Of a stretch of 64,000 bases of DNA, positions 10,413 through 21,698 are shown in pieces. Position numbers and translations under genes: made by a program. This DNA is from Periplaneta americana (taxonomy: Eukaryota > Arthropoda > Insecta > Blattodea > Blattidae): positions 7,088,501-7,152,500 of the forward strand of contig NC_091123.1 in assembly GCF_040183065.1 (NCBI RefSeq), in the 5' to 3' direction. The notes beneath the pieces were generated by a model. It was not told where the DNA came from. It made no database searches and was given only the letters and a program-made list of their open reading frames with translations. The number at the start of each line of letters is the position of its first letter. Positions within the stretch are counted from its first letter, which is position 1.

Positions 10413-11240
10413 ATGCTAAATTAACAATTTTTATTTTATATTCCCCCTCAATTTTTCATCGCCTCCAATTCTGTATGAATAATAACTTTTATTAAATTAA
10501 AATAATTAAGTTTAATATTGCGTTAAGCATTTACACGTTAATAATAACGTTTCGCGTGAATCTTTTCCAAGTCCATCTGATACCGAAATCACAGATCTGT
10601 AGCAATAATTGTTTTTAACATGGCCCCCTTGTGTACAGATATAAATCACTGAATTAAAGAAGCTTCAAAATACGTTATTCATTTATTAATAAATTTTCGT
10701 CATTGTTGGAATTTCCTATATAAAGACAAGACATCCCGGTTGGTTGGTGATTTCTCTCAGGAAATACTGCGATGCACATGATCTCTTGAAATAAAAAAAT
10801 AAAAACAAATGAGGATGATCAGCTAATATAGTAAGCATAGGTTGCGTATCCCATTTAATCAATGTTTCAGTAGAAGCATAACCTGGGCTATGAATGAATA
10901 AGTGAAATTCTTTAAATAACAAATTCATTGTGGGTGGCATCGACGCAACTTCCATAAGGGGCAATGCTGTAATCTTTATTACTTTTTTTTTCCGAGTGGT
11001 ACACAGAAACACGTTCCATGTTAAAAGAAATGGAAATGAAAACAAAAAGAATCAGGGAGTACATTACCACGCAAAACACGATGGGAAAAATTTGGATCGG
11101 ATAACAATATGGCAGTTATTGACCTCTTAAAGATTCCCACTGAACTAACATACTTCGAAGGTGGACCTAAAATTCGTCTTCTATTGAAGGTTTACAATCT
11201 CTTATGTCGAACTATGAGAGAATGATAACTACCCGATAAC
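10413..11240. other. Unassigned intergenic stretch
   Basis: AT-rich, no recognisable repeat. The longest frame is 109 codons on the minus strand (10,716-11,045) and has no known motif. Confidence 0.35.
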
Positions 11241-11330
11241 TCCAGGGCCTGGTATCGAACCCGGGATCTTTGGCTGATTGCGCCAACGCTCTACCGACTG
11301 AACAACCCAGGAACTATACCAGACCTCGGC
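11241..11330 (-). mobile_element. tRNA-like SINE head fragment
   Basis: On the minus strand GTTCAGTCGGTAGAGCG (A-box-like) and GGTTCGATACC (B box) are spaced as in a tRNA. The acceptor stem does not close and no CCA-type processing context is visible, so this is a SINE head and not a functional tRNA gene. The body beyond it is not recognised. Confidence 0.5.
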
Positions 11331-12665
11331 TCAATTTTCCCCTAATATCCACATACCTCAAGTGAGGTGATAGAACGCCAGAGCCCAGCACTGAATGCAC
11401 GAAGGTCCCGGGTTCGATACATAGAACAATTTTTCCCTCGAAATTATTCAAGTCAGCTTTTCAGGGAGCTATACCTGAAAAAACCAGATTTTAATAACTA
11501 CATGATTATATTGAAACAATTTCTGACGGTCCATACCAGAGACAACAAAATGTCTCTGTATATTTCGCTTCTGTTTAATGTTCAACTGGCTCTTACTTTC
11601 CGAACGGCCTTCATACACCGATTTGCCTACTGTGAAAGGATTGCATAAGTAGTAATGTTAATTATATTTGTCACGTATTTAGAGAAAGAATAAATGTAAT
11701 TGATCTTTTATTTTAAAAATAACTAAATAGAGTGAATTATGACGTCACTTTTAACTATCAGCTGATAAAAACAGGCTATTGTGTGCAGAGTAAAATACAG
11801 CCCTGTACTTCACAAGAACTTTCCTTTGCAACTTGTAAATTATTGCTCCATACACTTGTGGAGTAAACGTCAGAACCTAGACGGCTATATCCCGCACTGC
11901 CTTCTTTATGAGCGTTCCTTTCTTGAACCTGAATAAACAATTCTTGTCCATAATTTCTGTCCCGACTGGTTCATATTTAAGCGGCAGAAAATGCACATTC
12001 CGAACGAACTGTTGAAATATCAAACGAGTGTGAGAGTTGCGATGACATCCCAATTACGTCATCTCTTTGCCTTAAGCAACTGCCGAGTCGAGATAAATTG
12101 ACTGAAAAACTGATTTTAGAAGTTTCATTGCATAGTTAACATATTCCGTTTTCAAGGAGGAAGCTTATCAATACTGGCGGTGATATAGTAGTTCAAAATA
12201 ATGCCTGCAGGATCGTCATTTTCCACATTATGAGTATTATGGTAATTCGCTCATTTTGTCGTGAATATGACTTTAAAATCACTCCCGTCCTGGATGACAT
12301 GTAGTGAAATTTGATGTCACGATTTTACTAGTGATTTGTTTGCTTAATTCACTGTTGCTAAACTATTGAACCGAATCGAATGGTGACATTGGGGTTATGT
12401 AGCCAAAGGACTAAAGTTTGATATGCATCATTCCTCACACTCCTTTTACGCCACTGCGCACCTACGCAAATTGACCTTATAGCGCAACGTTCCGCGAGTT
12501 CTTCTTCTTCTTCTTCTTCTTCTTCATATTTATTTAACGACGCTCTTGTCTCACTATGTGACTTCCAGCGTCGATGTTCTGAGTCGATATTGTGTTTTGT
12601 CAATTATAGGACGTATGAGTTCTTCTCCATAACTAGAATGTTCCGCAAGTTCTATGGGTCCATAT
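11331..12665. other. Intergenic; (CTT)n and SINE-tail trace
   Basis: No gene recognised. A (TTC)n tract is at about 12,499-12,527. TATTTAACGACGCTC at about 12,531 is the reverse complement of the 3' end shared by group B and D SINEs and may be a tiny SINE remnant. Confidence 0.4.
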
Positions 12666-12673
12666 CTTGTCAG

Positions 12674-12980
12674 CAGTGTCGCCAACTGGACGGAAATTAC
12701 GTCAAAATTGACGGAATTTCAACGTAGCGGAAGGGAAAAAAATGGCTTTGACGGGTGACGGATTTTCTGGCGGAAATTACGATTTACATAATCTTTTAAC
12801 ATTTTTAGCTGCTGTTATTTTAATTGTTTAATTTTCGGGAGAATTCACTTTTTATTTGAACAGCCCTGCCTGTTCCGTACTATGTTTGAGAATCCCCTGT
12901 TTCAGATTGCCTCGTAATCGAGTCAAGTTGAGGAATGATTATTGTAATCACAATTGGTAAGTAAGTTGTGCTAAAACTTG

Positions 12981-13024
<44 letters not shown>

Positions 13025-13089
13025 GTCTTATTATTTTTTTTATTTTGACGGATTCTGACGGAGATACAATTTATGTGTTGGCAACACTG
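12674..13089. mobile_element. Non-autonomous hAT element
   Basis: The ends CAGTGTCGCCAAC and GTTGGCAACACTG are inverted repeats. They are flanked by the 8-bp direct repeat CT(T/C)GTCAG at 12,666-12,673 and 13,090-13,097 (7 of 8 match), the TSD size of hAT elements. Subterminal TGACGGA motifs occur near both ends. No coding sequence; 416 bp. Confidence 0.85.
12985..13021. repeat. (TA)n microsatellite
   Basis: About 18 TA units inside the hAT element at 12,674. Confidence 0.95.
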
Positions 13090-13345
13090 CTCGTCAGTGG
13101 TTGGTCGTACGTCGACCAGATCGTATCGTCGGATTTGTCTGGTGTAGATCTATCTGAAAGAATGCACTTTGTTTATTAACTTTTTTTCTTTCAGGTCTCA
13201 AAGAATATTGTTAAAAAAATTGACTCACTTTGGAAAAAGTCAGACTATGTTGTTGTTTAGTCAACCGTTCGAAGACAAGTGATTCTACGTAAAGATTAAT
13301 TTTTTGATCCTACAGAATCTATCTGTTATGGTAACAATTGATATT

Positions 13346-13605
13346 AGAGGAGAAAAATTTCTCTCCGGCGCTGGGGATCGAGCACGGGTCCTTGGTTCTA
13401 CGTACTAAGCGCTCTAATCACTGAGCTACGCCAAAGTTCAATCCACAGCACAGGATCGAATCCTCCTCTAGTGTTTTTCCCTTTGTGGCCTTACTTCATG
13501 TTCGACATATATGTTGACATATATTAAGTAACTGCCATTATACAAGGAGCGCACTCAACTGAGTGACTTGGTGGCCGAGATTCCACAGTATATGCCAAGG
13601 CACCA
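13346..13605 (-). mobile_element. Group C tRNA-related repeat, copy 1
   Basis: On the minus strand a tRNA-like segment (GTAGCTCAGTGATTAGAGCG, B-box-like) lies near the 3' end and is preceded by about 170 bp of non-tRNA sequence containing GGCCACAAAGGGAAA. The same arrangement recurs at 60,085, so the tRNA-like unit is at an unusual place for a simple SINE. Confidence 0.75.
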
Positions 13606-13688
13606 CTTATGAGGCAACTAAGCTAGGAGATAATTGAGTAGAGTAGCCAGTTCCTTTCTCTCTCTCTATTGCATACAGTATGTCGCCG

Positions 13689-13689
<1 letters not shown>

Positions 13690-13758
<69 letters not shown>
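13690..13758. repeat. (TTAC)n tail of LINE
   Basis: About 17 TTAC units directly adjoining the 3' end of the minus-strand LINE copy. The same tail is present at the other copies of the family, so this is the element's tail and not a chance microsatellite. Confidence 0.92.
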
Positions 13759-13759
<1 letters not shown>

Positions 13760-14105
13760 GGCTTTTAAGGAACCCGGAGGTTCATTGCCGCCCTCACATA
13801 AGCCCGCCATTGGTCCCTATCCTGAGCAAGATTAATCCATTCTCTATCATCATATCCCACCTCCCTCAAATCCATTTTAATATTAACTTCCCATTTACGT
13901 CTCGGCTTCCCTAAAGGTCTTTTTCCCTCCGGCTTCCCAACTAACACTCTATATGCATTTCTGTATTCGCCCATACGTGCTACATGCTCTGCTCCGAGGC
14001 CTATTTGAAGGATTCGTAACAAGCTGTTTTTTACGGTGATGGGTTGTTAACCCTTCGCCCAACTCCCAAACTGGAGGACCACCTCTCATCGGCTGTCCGC
14101 GACTA
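13759..14105 (-). mobile_element. Internally deleted LINE copy (5' region joined to 3' end)
   Basis: The 3' part (13,759 to about 13,992) encodes the end of the reverse transcriptase ORF ([20 protein letters not shown]). It then jumps to a different segment (about 13,993-14,105) containing CTTGTTACGAATCC and GTTAACAACCCATCACCG on the minus strand. I recall that segment as the 5' region of this LINE family; it recurs at 37,230-37,400 beside the same 3' end. Nearly all of the endonuclease/RT region is missing. Confidence 0.7.
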
Positions 14106-14911
14106 GCTACATTAATATTACACTAATCACACTGTCAGACTAGGCTATATGAAGCGAAAATAGTATCAGAATTACAAAATACAACATAAAGCGAATAGAC
14201 TATGATTAATCTAAAAATGCCCCACTGAGGACCGAAGGACAGAGATTCAGCAGAAAACGAAAACTGACCGATGCGATGCGGTGAGACAGAAGTAGCTCAG
14301 CGCCCTCTGCCCTCATAGTGAGAGCAGTGGAGGAGCAGATATGGGCTACGAAGACAGGAGTTCAGCCAGAAGCACTCTGGAGTCCAAGAACCAAAGGAAC
14401 ATAACTTAGGTTGTGCCAATTGATAAAAACGCAGTTCGACGAAAGCCTGTAAAACCTTGTGAATACACAACTTTCCCATTTTTTTACATCTACTAATAAT
14501 TTATAAGAGTTTTATACAGAGTGAATACTGAATGTTGTCCTCGAACACCAGGGCTTAATATACTACGCCAAAACATGCATCTAATAAAGGAACCAATACT
14601 CTATCTTGCAATTTTTCCTAAATGTCTAATGGGGCAAGTATTATTTCCATGGGTAACGCCTCTGTATGCACGAGTTTAAGCTCAGACTGTAACCCCAACA
14701 TATTCTTGTCGAACATCCCACATTTATAAATTGCACTTTCGTCACTCCAAGCATCGTGCACACAGGTACTAGGATTCAGTTCAACGCCGGACAACGGGTG
14801 GTTCGCGCAGCACACTTTGAAAACCGGCCTGCTTGACGTACGAAATGTGAATATCACATGCTTACCTTACTTCACAGTGCAAAACAGATACGTTATTGTA
14901 ACATCAGTATA
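14106..14911. other. Intergenic, no gene recognised
   Basis: A minus-strand frame at 14,618-14,857 (79 codons, Cys-containing) has no motif I recognise. About 40 bp near 14,812 (TGCTTGACGTACGAAATG) recurs with changes at about 15,622, on the other side of the element at 14,912. Confidence 0.35.
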
Positions 14912-15567
14912 AGAGGTTAGGTACAGCTTACAGTAGTAAAATTTTGTAAATATTCAATTTTTTTTCCCTTCCATTACTGTATCTTGTACGATAATGAAAA
15001 TTAGTATGTGTAAAACACTGTCCTTCTACTATATGAAAAAAAATATATATTTTTTTACGATTTAAAAAAAATTATTTACATTTTTTTTTTTTCAAAATTC
15101 AGTTTACTGTGCAGTGATGAAGCGTTTTCCACATAACTAAAAAAACTATCCAACATTCTGTGATGAAATTTTTTTGTATTTACGCATGTTATATCTACAA
15201 TATGATGCAAGATCACTCATCTATCTTTGATAGATTGTCTTATAAAAAATAAATTCATTTAAAAATGGTCAAATATCAGTATTTTCTGCTAACACAAAAT
15301 AAAAAAAAAAATATTATTTATTAAGGAATGTAGTTGAAAGAGCATGATATTGTAAACATGAGTTTCAGCAATAAAATAAAAGAGAGAGAACATGAAAAAG
15401 TTAACAAGTTTATGAGTTATTTTTTTTAATCTTAAAAATATTTTTATGTATCAGAAGGACAGTGTTTTACACGTACCAATTTTCATTATTGTACAGTATA
15501 CAGTAATGGAGAAAAAAATGTTGAATATTTCCAAAAATTTTATTGCTGTAAGTTGTACCTAACCCCT
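14912..15567 (+). mobile_element. piggyBac-like long-inverted-repeat element, copy 1
   Basis: The arms beginning GGTTAGGTACAGCTTACAG extend inward about 170 bp, including GTAAAACACTGTCCTTCT, and are mirrored at the right end. The flanks ATAA/TTAG look like a decayed TTAA. A second copy at 47,229 has intact TTAA on both sides. No ORF. Confidence 0.75.
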
Positions 15568-16505
15568 TAGACTGTTACATTGCACAGAGAACTCACAATA
15601 CAGTACTTGAAAACTGGCGGCTGCTTGACGTACGCAATGCAAATATCACTGTTGTATCTTAGCCGTGTTTTCTTTCAGAACTGAGAAGAAAAACGATAGT
15701 CCCTGAATGAAAATGCTGGGCAAAACTATCGGTCAGGTGTTTCTATCCTAAAATAAGAGTGCTCCAAGAAAATTTACTGGACACCTGTACTTGTATCATA
15801 ATAATCTCTAAGCAAAATTACTGGCCATCTGTTTATGCTTCAAAGTAAGAGGAAATTAGGCCAAAATTACTGGCAAGCTATTTCTGTTCTAGAATGAGGG
15901 GATTCCAGGCGAAATTACCAAGTTCCCTGTTTCGTAGACATGTGTTTTGTGTTTTAGCATCCAGATTCAGGCGGCGGTAACAAATTAAAAAGTGTGATGG
16001 CGGGCACAAATAACCATTGAGTTGCAGTGTATCCGGAGTTAGAGGGAGGCGTTCTGAATAAATAAAGCTACTACGATCTGAACTGCCAAAATATTCTATG
16101 CATATAAAGGGGCAGGATAAGCAATAAATTTTCCCCACCCCTGATGTGCCGCATCTCCTTCACATTTGTTTGTATTTGGAAACTAAACAGTCTCTGTACT
16201 TGTAATAAGAGCACCGGAAGACCCATCACGTTATGAACGGTACTCTGCCCCTGTATTTAATATCCTTGACTCTCGACTGTGTGACAGGCAATCTCAAACT
16301 CAAAGGCATGTCACAGTCAGCTACATTATCAACTCAGCAATCCGTCCGAAATGTGAACAAGACATTTCTGGTGTACGTGGATTATGGCTTTCTATGGAGG
16401 ATACACTGCTTCAAATACTGGCCAACATTTTAACCCCGATTAAAAAATGTATCACAAAGATTACATATACTGTATCATTATACGTTTTACGTGTATCTTA
16501 ACACA
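15568..16505. other. Unassigned intergenic stretch
   Basis: Short frames only. An AAATTACTGG(C)-type phrase recurs loosely three or four times between about 15,765 and 15,925, a weak degenerate local repeat. Confidence 0.35.
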
Positions 16506-17161
16506 TTGTATGCTCAACCATGCCGAAATGTAGTAATTATACACCTGGTAGCAGCCCTTTAATGGACCTCATTAAAGTACACCTATTCATTAAAGTTCAG
16601 GTGTTCCACCAATCAGAAAACACCATTATAGCAATATGAAAGCGCAAGTATCGATTATTCTCGGATATGCAATCGAAAGACAACTAGCGAAACGTCACGG
16701 AGGCTGGAAATCCAATACTGTCGCAGAAGGTTACGTTCTGTTACTATAATAATTAGCGTTAATTGGAAATAATATTCAAACAAATTCAATTTGTCATCTC
16801 GTTTTTCAATGTCTAAATCAATTTCAAGGTTATATCAAAATTAATGTTTATTTCACTCTTTAGATTATATCAAGGTCAATTACATTTGTTTCTCGGAAAA
16901 AATCAATACTTTCGCGTCTGCGCACATCTCACGATTTACGAGATATTGCACAAGGTCAGTTCCGCTCCCCAGTCAGATAAGAATAACATGAATACTTATG
17001 AATAATTTCAAGTTAGAAATATGGTCGAGCATAAAAAGTCGTATGAAACTTGCCTATAATGGTAATTAAGACGCTCGTATGAAAATTATGAAACTCGCGC
17101 TCGTTTCATAAACATACTCGCGTCTTAATTACTACCATTATAGGCTCGTTGCATAATGTAC
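16506..17161 (+). mobile_element. Tyrosine-recombinase-tail element, copy 2
   Basis: Same layout as 9,124. The left repeat is diverged (TTGTATGCTCAACCAT) and the right repeat ATGGTCGAGCATAAAA is at 17,021-17,036. The external stem-loop is at about 17,050-17,155. The internal frame near 16,650-16,750 reads AKRHGGWKSNTVAEGYV followed by LLL and a stop. Confidence 0.68.
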
Positions 17162-17788
17162 AATTTTTTATCGTCCTGCGAATTATGTTATTGCTTAGCC
17201 TATAAATTACTTTTTAAAACTATTGCCCAAAAGACCAACCAAAATCATTAAATATGCATCCAAATAAGTATATAAACTATTGTTTCATGGATTGTATACA
17301 AAAGGTATTCTTTATAATCCCCCCCAAAAAAATTCTGCGGCAGCTAAGAGATTAGATCTTCGTCCCACACGCAAGCCGTCCGGGTTCGAGTCACGGTCAA
17401 GCCTCGTATTTTTCACTTGAAGAATCCACAACGACAAGTATGGTGGGCAAGGTGCCCGTTAAGATTTTCCGGATTTTCCTGTTTCCCACGTTAAGAACCA
17501 ATAATATTTCTTGCTATCTTTATTCCAGCAAGGAACGACTCTGGAATTCAGGTAAGTAGCTAAAAAGAACAGTACCATAACGTTGCGAGAAATCAAAGCC
17601 AACTGTACAGAGAAGTTTGTGAAGTAATCTTTCCAGGGAAAATGCTTGCCAATCATCTGCTGATTTTTTTAGGCTATGTGATTACGTCTAAATAAGTTCT
17701 GTCCAGTACTAGAGTGCCATCCTAGAAAGTCGACAGAAACATTTTCAGGCTAGTTTTTTCGCACCTATAATTTCTAAATTACATGACA

Positions 17789-17789
<1 letters not shown>
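17162..17789. other. Intergenic with a tRNA-like trace
   Basis: At about 17,345-17,400 a B-box-like GGGTTCGAGTCACGG follows a weak A-box-like region, probably an old SINE head. The rest is not recognised. Confidence 0.35.

Positions 17790-17852
<63 letters not shown>
17790..17852. repeat. (ATT)n microsatellite
   Basis: About 20 uninterrupted ATT/TTA units. Confidence 0.97.
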
Positions 17853-17853
<1 letters not shown>

Positions 17854-18201
17854 CAATGGATCGACGGACAAAGAATAACTGTATCCAACGTGGCCTTCAT
17901 TTGTAGTGGGTGACATTATCAAGCGATATGCTGGAAGAGGAAAGTTAGGGCACGAATTTGCGGGTCGGGTGGCAGTCGAGGGAGTGCAACTCGAAAATTC
18001 GAAACGATAGAACGTTCGCAGTGGTGCAAAACGATTCGCAATGAACCAGGCTACAATCTCAATTGAGCAAAAATCAGTAGTCGACAAGGTAAATTGAAAA
18101 ATTCGCGAATGAATTTGAGTGAAGAGAGAAAATTCACAAAGTCGAGGCGTTTGCAGCGCAAATGGGAGCTGGGATATACGCAAGGGTAGCAAACGATAGA
18201 G

Positions 18202-18291
18202 TACGATGGTTGCTATAGCGACCGACATGTTTACTCTCAATGCATACAAGATGGCTACCCCCAGGAGTCCAAGCACAGCGAAGATGTACAT
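18202..18291 (-). CDS. Possible SLC17/MFS transporter exon segment
   Basis: The minus-strand frame 18,522-17,848 is open for 224 codons. Residues encoded at 18,291-18,202 read as a hydrophobic helix, FAVLGLLGVAILYALRVNMS, followed by VAIATIV. A TM1 segment ending in an Ala-Leu-Arg-Val-Asn-(Met/Leu)-Ser-Val-Ala motif is characteristic of SLC17 anion/phosphate cotransporters of insects, which move organic anions across plasma or vesicle membranes. The rest of the frame is not transporter-like, I found no convincing splice donor or acceptor, and no later TM exons were identified. It may be an exon fragment, a decayed gene or coincidence. The upstream part overlaps a dispersed-repeat phrase (GGTCCAGGGAAAATAC). 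Confidence 0.35.
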
Positions 18292-18545
18292 GGTTTTCAG
18301 AGTATGTGGAAAGAAGAGATGTTGATTGTCACTGCTGACGTTTACCTTAATATCAATTCTCGGTATCAGAGACGTATTCACGCGGTTATCTTCGATACAG
18401 ACTTCTTTGCGGGAGGGAAAGTAAATTTTTTTTGGTCCAGGGAAAATACTCGTCTTTATTCGCTGTTGAAACACACTAATTTTAATTGTATATTTTGCAA
18501 CAACATCTACTAAGTTAGCCAAAGTCTTTAGCTCAGGGATAATAA

Positions 18546-19776
18546 TTTATTCTAAATACACAGTATAGTTATCTTTACTGGATTTCTCTTCTCCTTTGGT
18601 TCGAGGTTCGACATGGCACAGTCACTAATGCTAGAACAGTGTGCTTACCTGTATTACAGATGTTAGCGTCAAGCAATACTAGCTAATGTTAATTAATGCA
18701 GTTACTTCTGTGTCTTAGATGAGCAACCCTATCTGCGGAGGAAGACTTATGTAGAGCGCCCTCTAAATGCTTCATCTATTTTCTACTGCGATTATGAAGC
18801 AAGCAAAACTTACATGCACGTTATAATTACCAAGCTGACTGGTGTTCTCTTACAACTGCAAAAGTAAAGGGCATACGTCACAGAATCTTTGTCTCATATT
18901 CTTCTGTTCTCAACCACTATCTACAGTACATAAATAAAAACACTGGTTTACTCACCTGATAACAGTACAGCCATAGTTTTCGTATAACAGACCTTTCCCG
19001 CACTTTTCATATCACTGAATTACTAACGGGATACTGCGAGAATTACGATAGACCTATATAAAGCTTCCGCTTGTCGGGCCATTTGTAGGACATAATAAGT
19101 TGTTGCTGTTTTAATCTACCATTATTATCGCCATCATTACATAGCACACATAGATAAGACTAGACAAATAAAAGCCATGTAATGTCATCATATCTGTTGC
19201 CATTGGACATCCCTTCCGCACACAAAGAGTATTTTTTTGTAAGTTTAACAAATGAACTTGACGAAGAATGACGCCATCATTAGTATCCGTTACATCGCTC
19301 TTTCAGGCCGACGTTTCATTATTATGGTTATTCGAATAATTCTGCCTCGGGGCCCGAAATGCCCGACGTTGATTGATGCTGAGCTCTGAAATTTCCGAGA
19401 CTGAGAAGTGCACGCATAACAGCATACGCCACTTCGTTATTTACTATGCTACCAGTTCTCGTTTTCACGGCAACGCGCAACAATGGAATGCTTTCGCATT
19501 TGTATACAAAGCCAGTGTTTGCAAGCTATAAAAGTCTCGAAAACTAGAGGCCATGGAATGGGTTTGAGTGCTGAATTTTCGTTTACTGTTAAAATTACTT
19601 TCAAATATTTATTTTATGAATTTTTAACCTAATTTCCTTTCAATGAAGAAATAAAATTTAGTTTCGAACTCTGTAATACGACCAATTTTTCTGCCTACTA
19701 AAGGTGATCTTGCATAATGCTTCTAAATTTCTTTAATGGAGTCGAAGAGAAGAAAGCACATGGTTTAATCAAAATA
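18546..19776. other. Unassigned intergenic stretch
   Basis: Mixed composition, no repeats shared with the rest of the window, and no frame with recognisable domains. Confidence 0.35.
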
Positions 19777-19807
19777 ACTTACTTACTTACTTACTTACTT
19801 ACTTACC

Positions 19808-19881
<74 letters not shown>
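19777..19881. repeat. (TTAC)n tail of LINE
   Basis: About 26 TTAC units with one TACC variant, abutting the 3' end of the minus-strand LINE at 19,882-20,838. Confidence 0.95.
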
Positions 19882-19883
<2 letters not shown>

Positions 19884-20838
19884 GGCTTTTAAGGAACCCG
19901 TAGGTTCATTGCCGCCCTCACATAAGCCCGCCATTGGTCCCTATCCTGAGCAAGATTAATCCAGTCTCCACCATCATATCCCACCTCCCTCAAATCCATT
20001 TTAATATTATCTTCCCATCTACGTCTCGGCCTCCCCAAAGGTCTTTTTCCCTCCGGCCGGGGCCTCCCAACTAACACTCTATGTGCATTTCTGGATTCGC
20101 CCATACGTGCTACATGTCCTGCCCATCTCAAACGTCTGCATTTTATGTTCCTAATTATGTCAGGTGAAGAATACAATGCGTGCAGTTCTGCGTTGTGTAA
20201 CTTTCTCCATTCTCCTGTAACTTCATCCCGCTTAGCCCCAAATATTTTCCTAAGAACCTTATTCTCAAACACCCTTAATCTCTGTTCCTCTCTCAAAGTG
20301 AGAGTCCAAGTTTCACAGCCATACAGAACAACCGGTAATATAACTGTTTTATAAATTCTAACTTTCAGACTTTTTGACAGAAGACTAGATGACAAAAGCT
20401 TCTCAACCGAATAATAACAGGCATTACCCATATTTATTCTGCGTTTAATTTCCTCCCGAGTGTCATTTAGATTTGTTACTGTTGCTCCAAGATATTTGAA
20501 TTTTTCCACCTCTTCGAAGGATAAATCTCCAATTTTTATAGTTCCATTTCGTACAATATTCTGGTCACGAGACATAATCATATACTTAGTCTTTTCGAGA
20601 TTTACTTCCAACCCTATCGCTTTACTTGCTTCAACAAGAATTTCCGCGTTTTCCCTAATTGTTTGTGGATTTTCTCCTAACATATTCACGTCATCCGCAT
20701 AGACAAGAAGCTTATGTAACCCGTTCAATTCCAAACCCTCTGTGTTATCCTGAACTTTCCTAATGGCATATTCTAGAGCGAAGTTAAAAAGTAAAGGTGA
20801 TAGTGCATCTCCTTGCTTTAGCCCGCAGTGAATTGGAA
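19882..20838 (-). mobile_element. Non-LTR retrotransposon, 5'-truncated, open RT C-terminal frame
   Basis: The 281-codon frame (20,734-19,889) is free of stops. It runs from the reverse transcriptase catalytic [13 protein letters not shown] box through the thumb ([20 protein letters not shown]) to the C-terminal GHVARMGE and [20 protein letters not shown] block, ending [20 protein letters not shown]. The catalytic YADD is intact, but the N-terminal endonuclease and RT fingers are lost; homology stops at 20,838 just after the LKQGD segment. The family is common in insect genomes and often misannotated as host protein (recall). Its open frame suggests it is one of the younger copies here. Confidence 0.9.
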
Positions 20839-20895
20839 ATAAAAAATAACTATGTGTTGCAAATAAAAATTAGAAGTTAGGTTCTAGTTAGCCAT

Positions 20896-21047
20896 GGTTC
20901 AGGTCGATGGCATTTAAGTGTGCTTAAATGCGACAGACTCATGTCAGTAGCTTTACTGGCATGTAAAAGAACACTTGTGGAACACAATTCTGGCACACCG
21001 GCGACGCTGATATAACCTCTGCAGTTGCGAGCATCGTTAAATAAACC
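20896..21047 (+). mobile_element. Group B SINE, 5'-truncated
   Basis: It starts within the body (AGGTCGATGGCATTTAAGTG) and ends at GCGAGCATCGTTAAATAA. The tRNA-like head is missing. Confidence 0.85.
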
Positions 21048-21160
21048 ATTTTTTTTTCAATTAATGAATGAAAGAACCGATTAGTGAATCAATCAGTCAA
21101 TGAATTAATAAATGAATCCATGGATGAATGAATCAATAAGTCGATGGATAATTAATTGCT

Positions 21161-21320
<160 letters not shown>

Positions 21321-21698
21321 GTAAGAAAGGGAAGAATTGTCAATTAAATGGTAGGTCTAGGCCTACACGATGATAATCGCGTCCTTTCAAGGACTCTTGT
21401 AACTCCTGCATGGCTCAATGTGGTCTGCCTTTGCCGTCCACTCACAAAGCGTGAGAAACAACTCGAATATTCGATAAACCGAACCTGAGACACTCCATGA
21501 GACGAAAGAGCTTTGAATACTGACTACAGCGCCAGGCGTTCAATAGCAATATATAATTTATATTTTTCGTAACCGGTTTTGCACGACTCTAGTCTGACAG
21601 CAAAGGATTTTCCTAAAGAAATGCTGTATACGAGTATATATGGACAGCATTGCCTGTCACTTCAAGCTGTCTAGTACGAGCAGCAATAGCAGTAACAG

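Noticed and set aside
16233-16433. 66-codon plus frame considered as a small gene
   Set aside because: No motif, no splice or promoter context, ordinary length for chance in this composition.
19717-19959. Plus-strand open frame of repeated Leu-Thr-Tyr-Leu
   Set aside because: Translation of the (TTAC)n LINE tail and antisense LINE sequence.
20145-20702. Plus-strand frames antisense to the LINE RT
   Set aside because: Shadow frames of the minus-strand RT; no independent motif.
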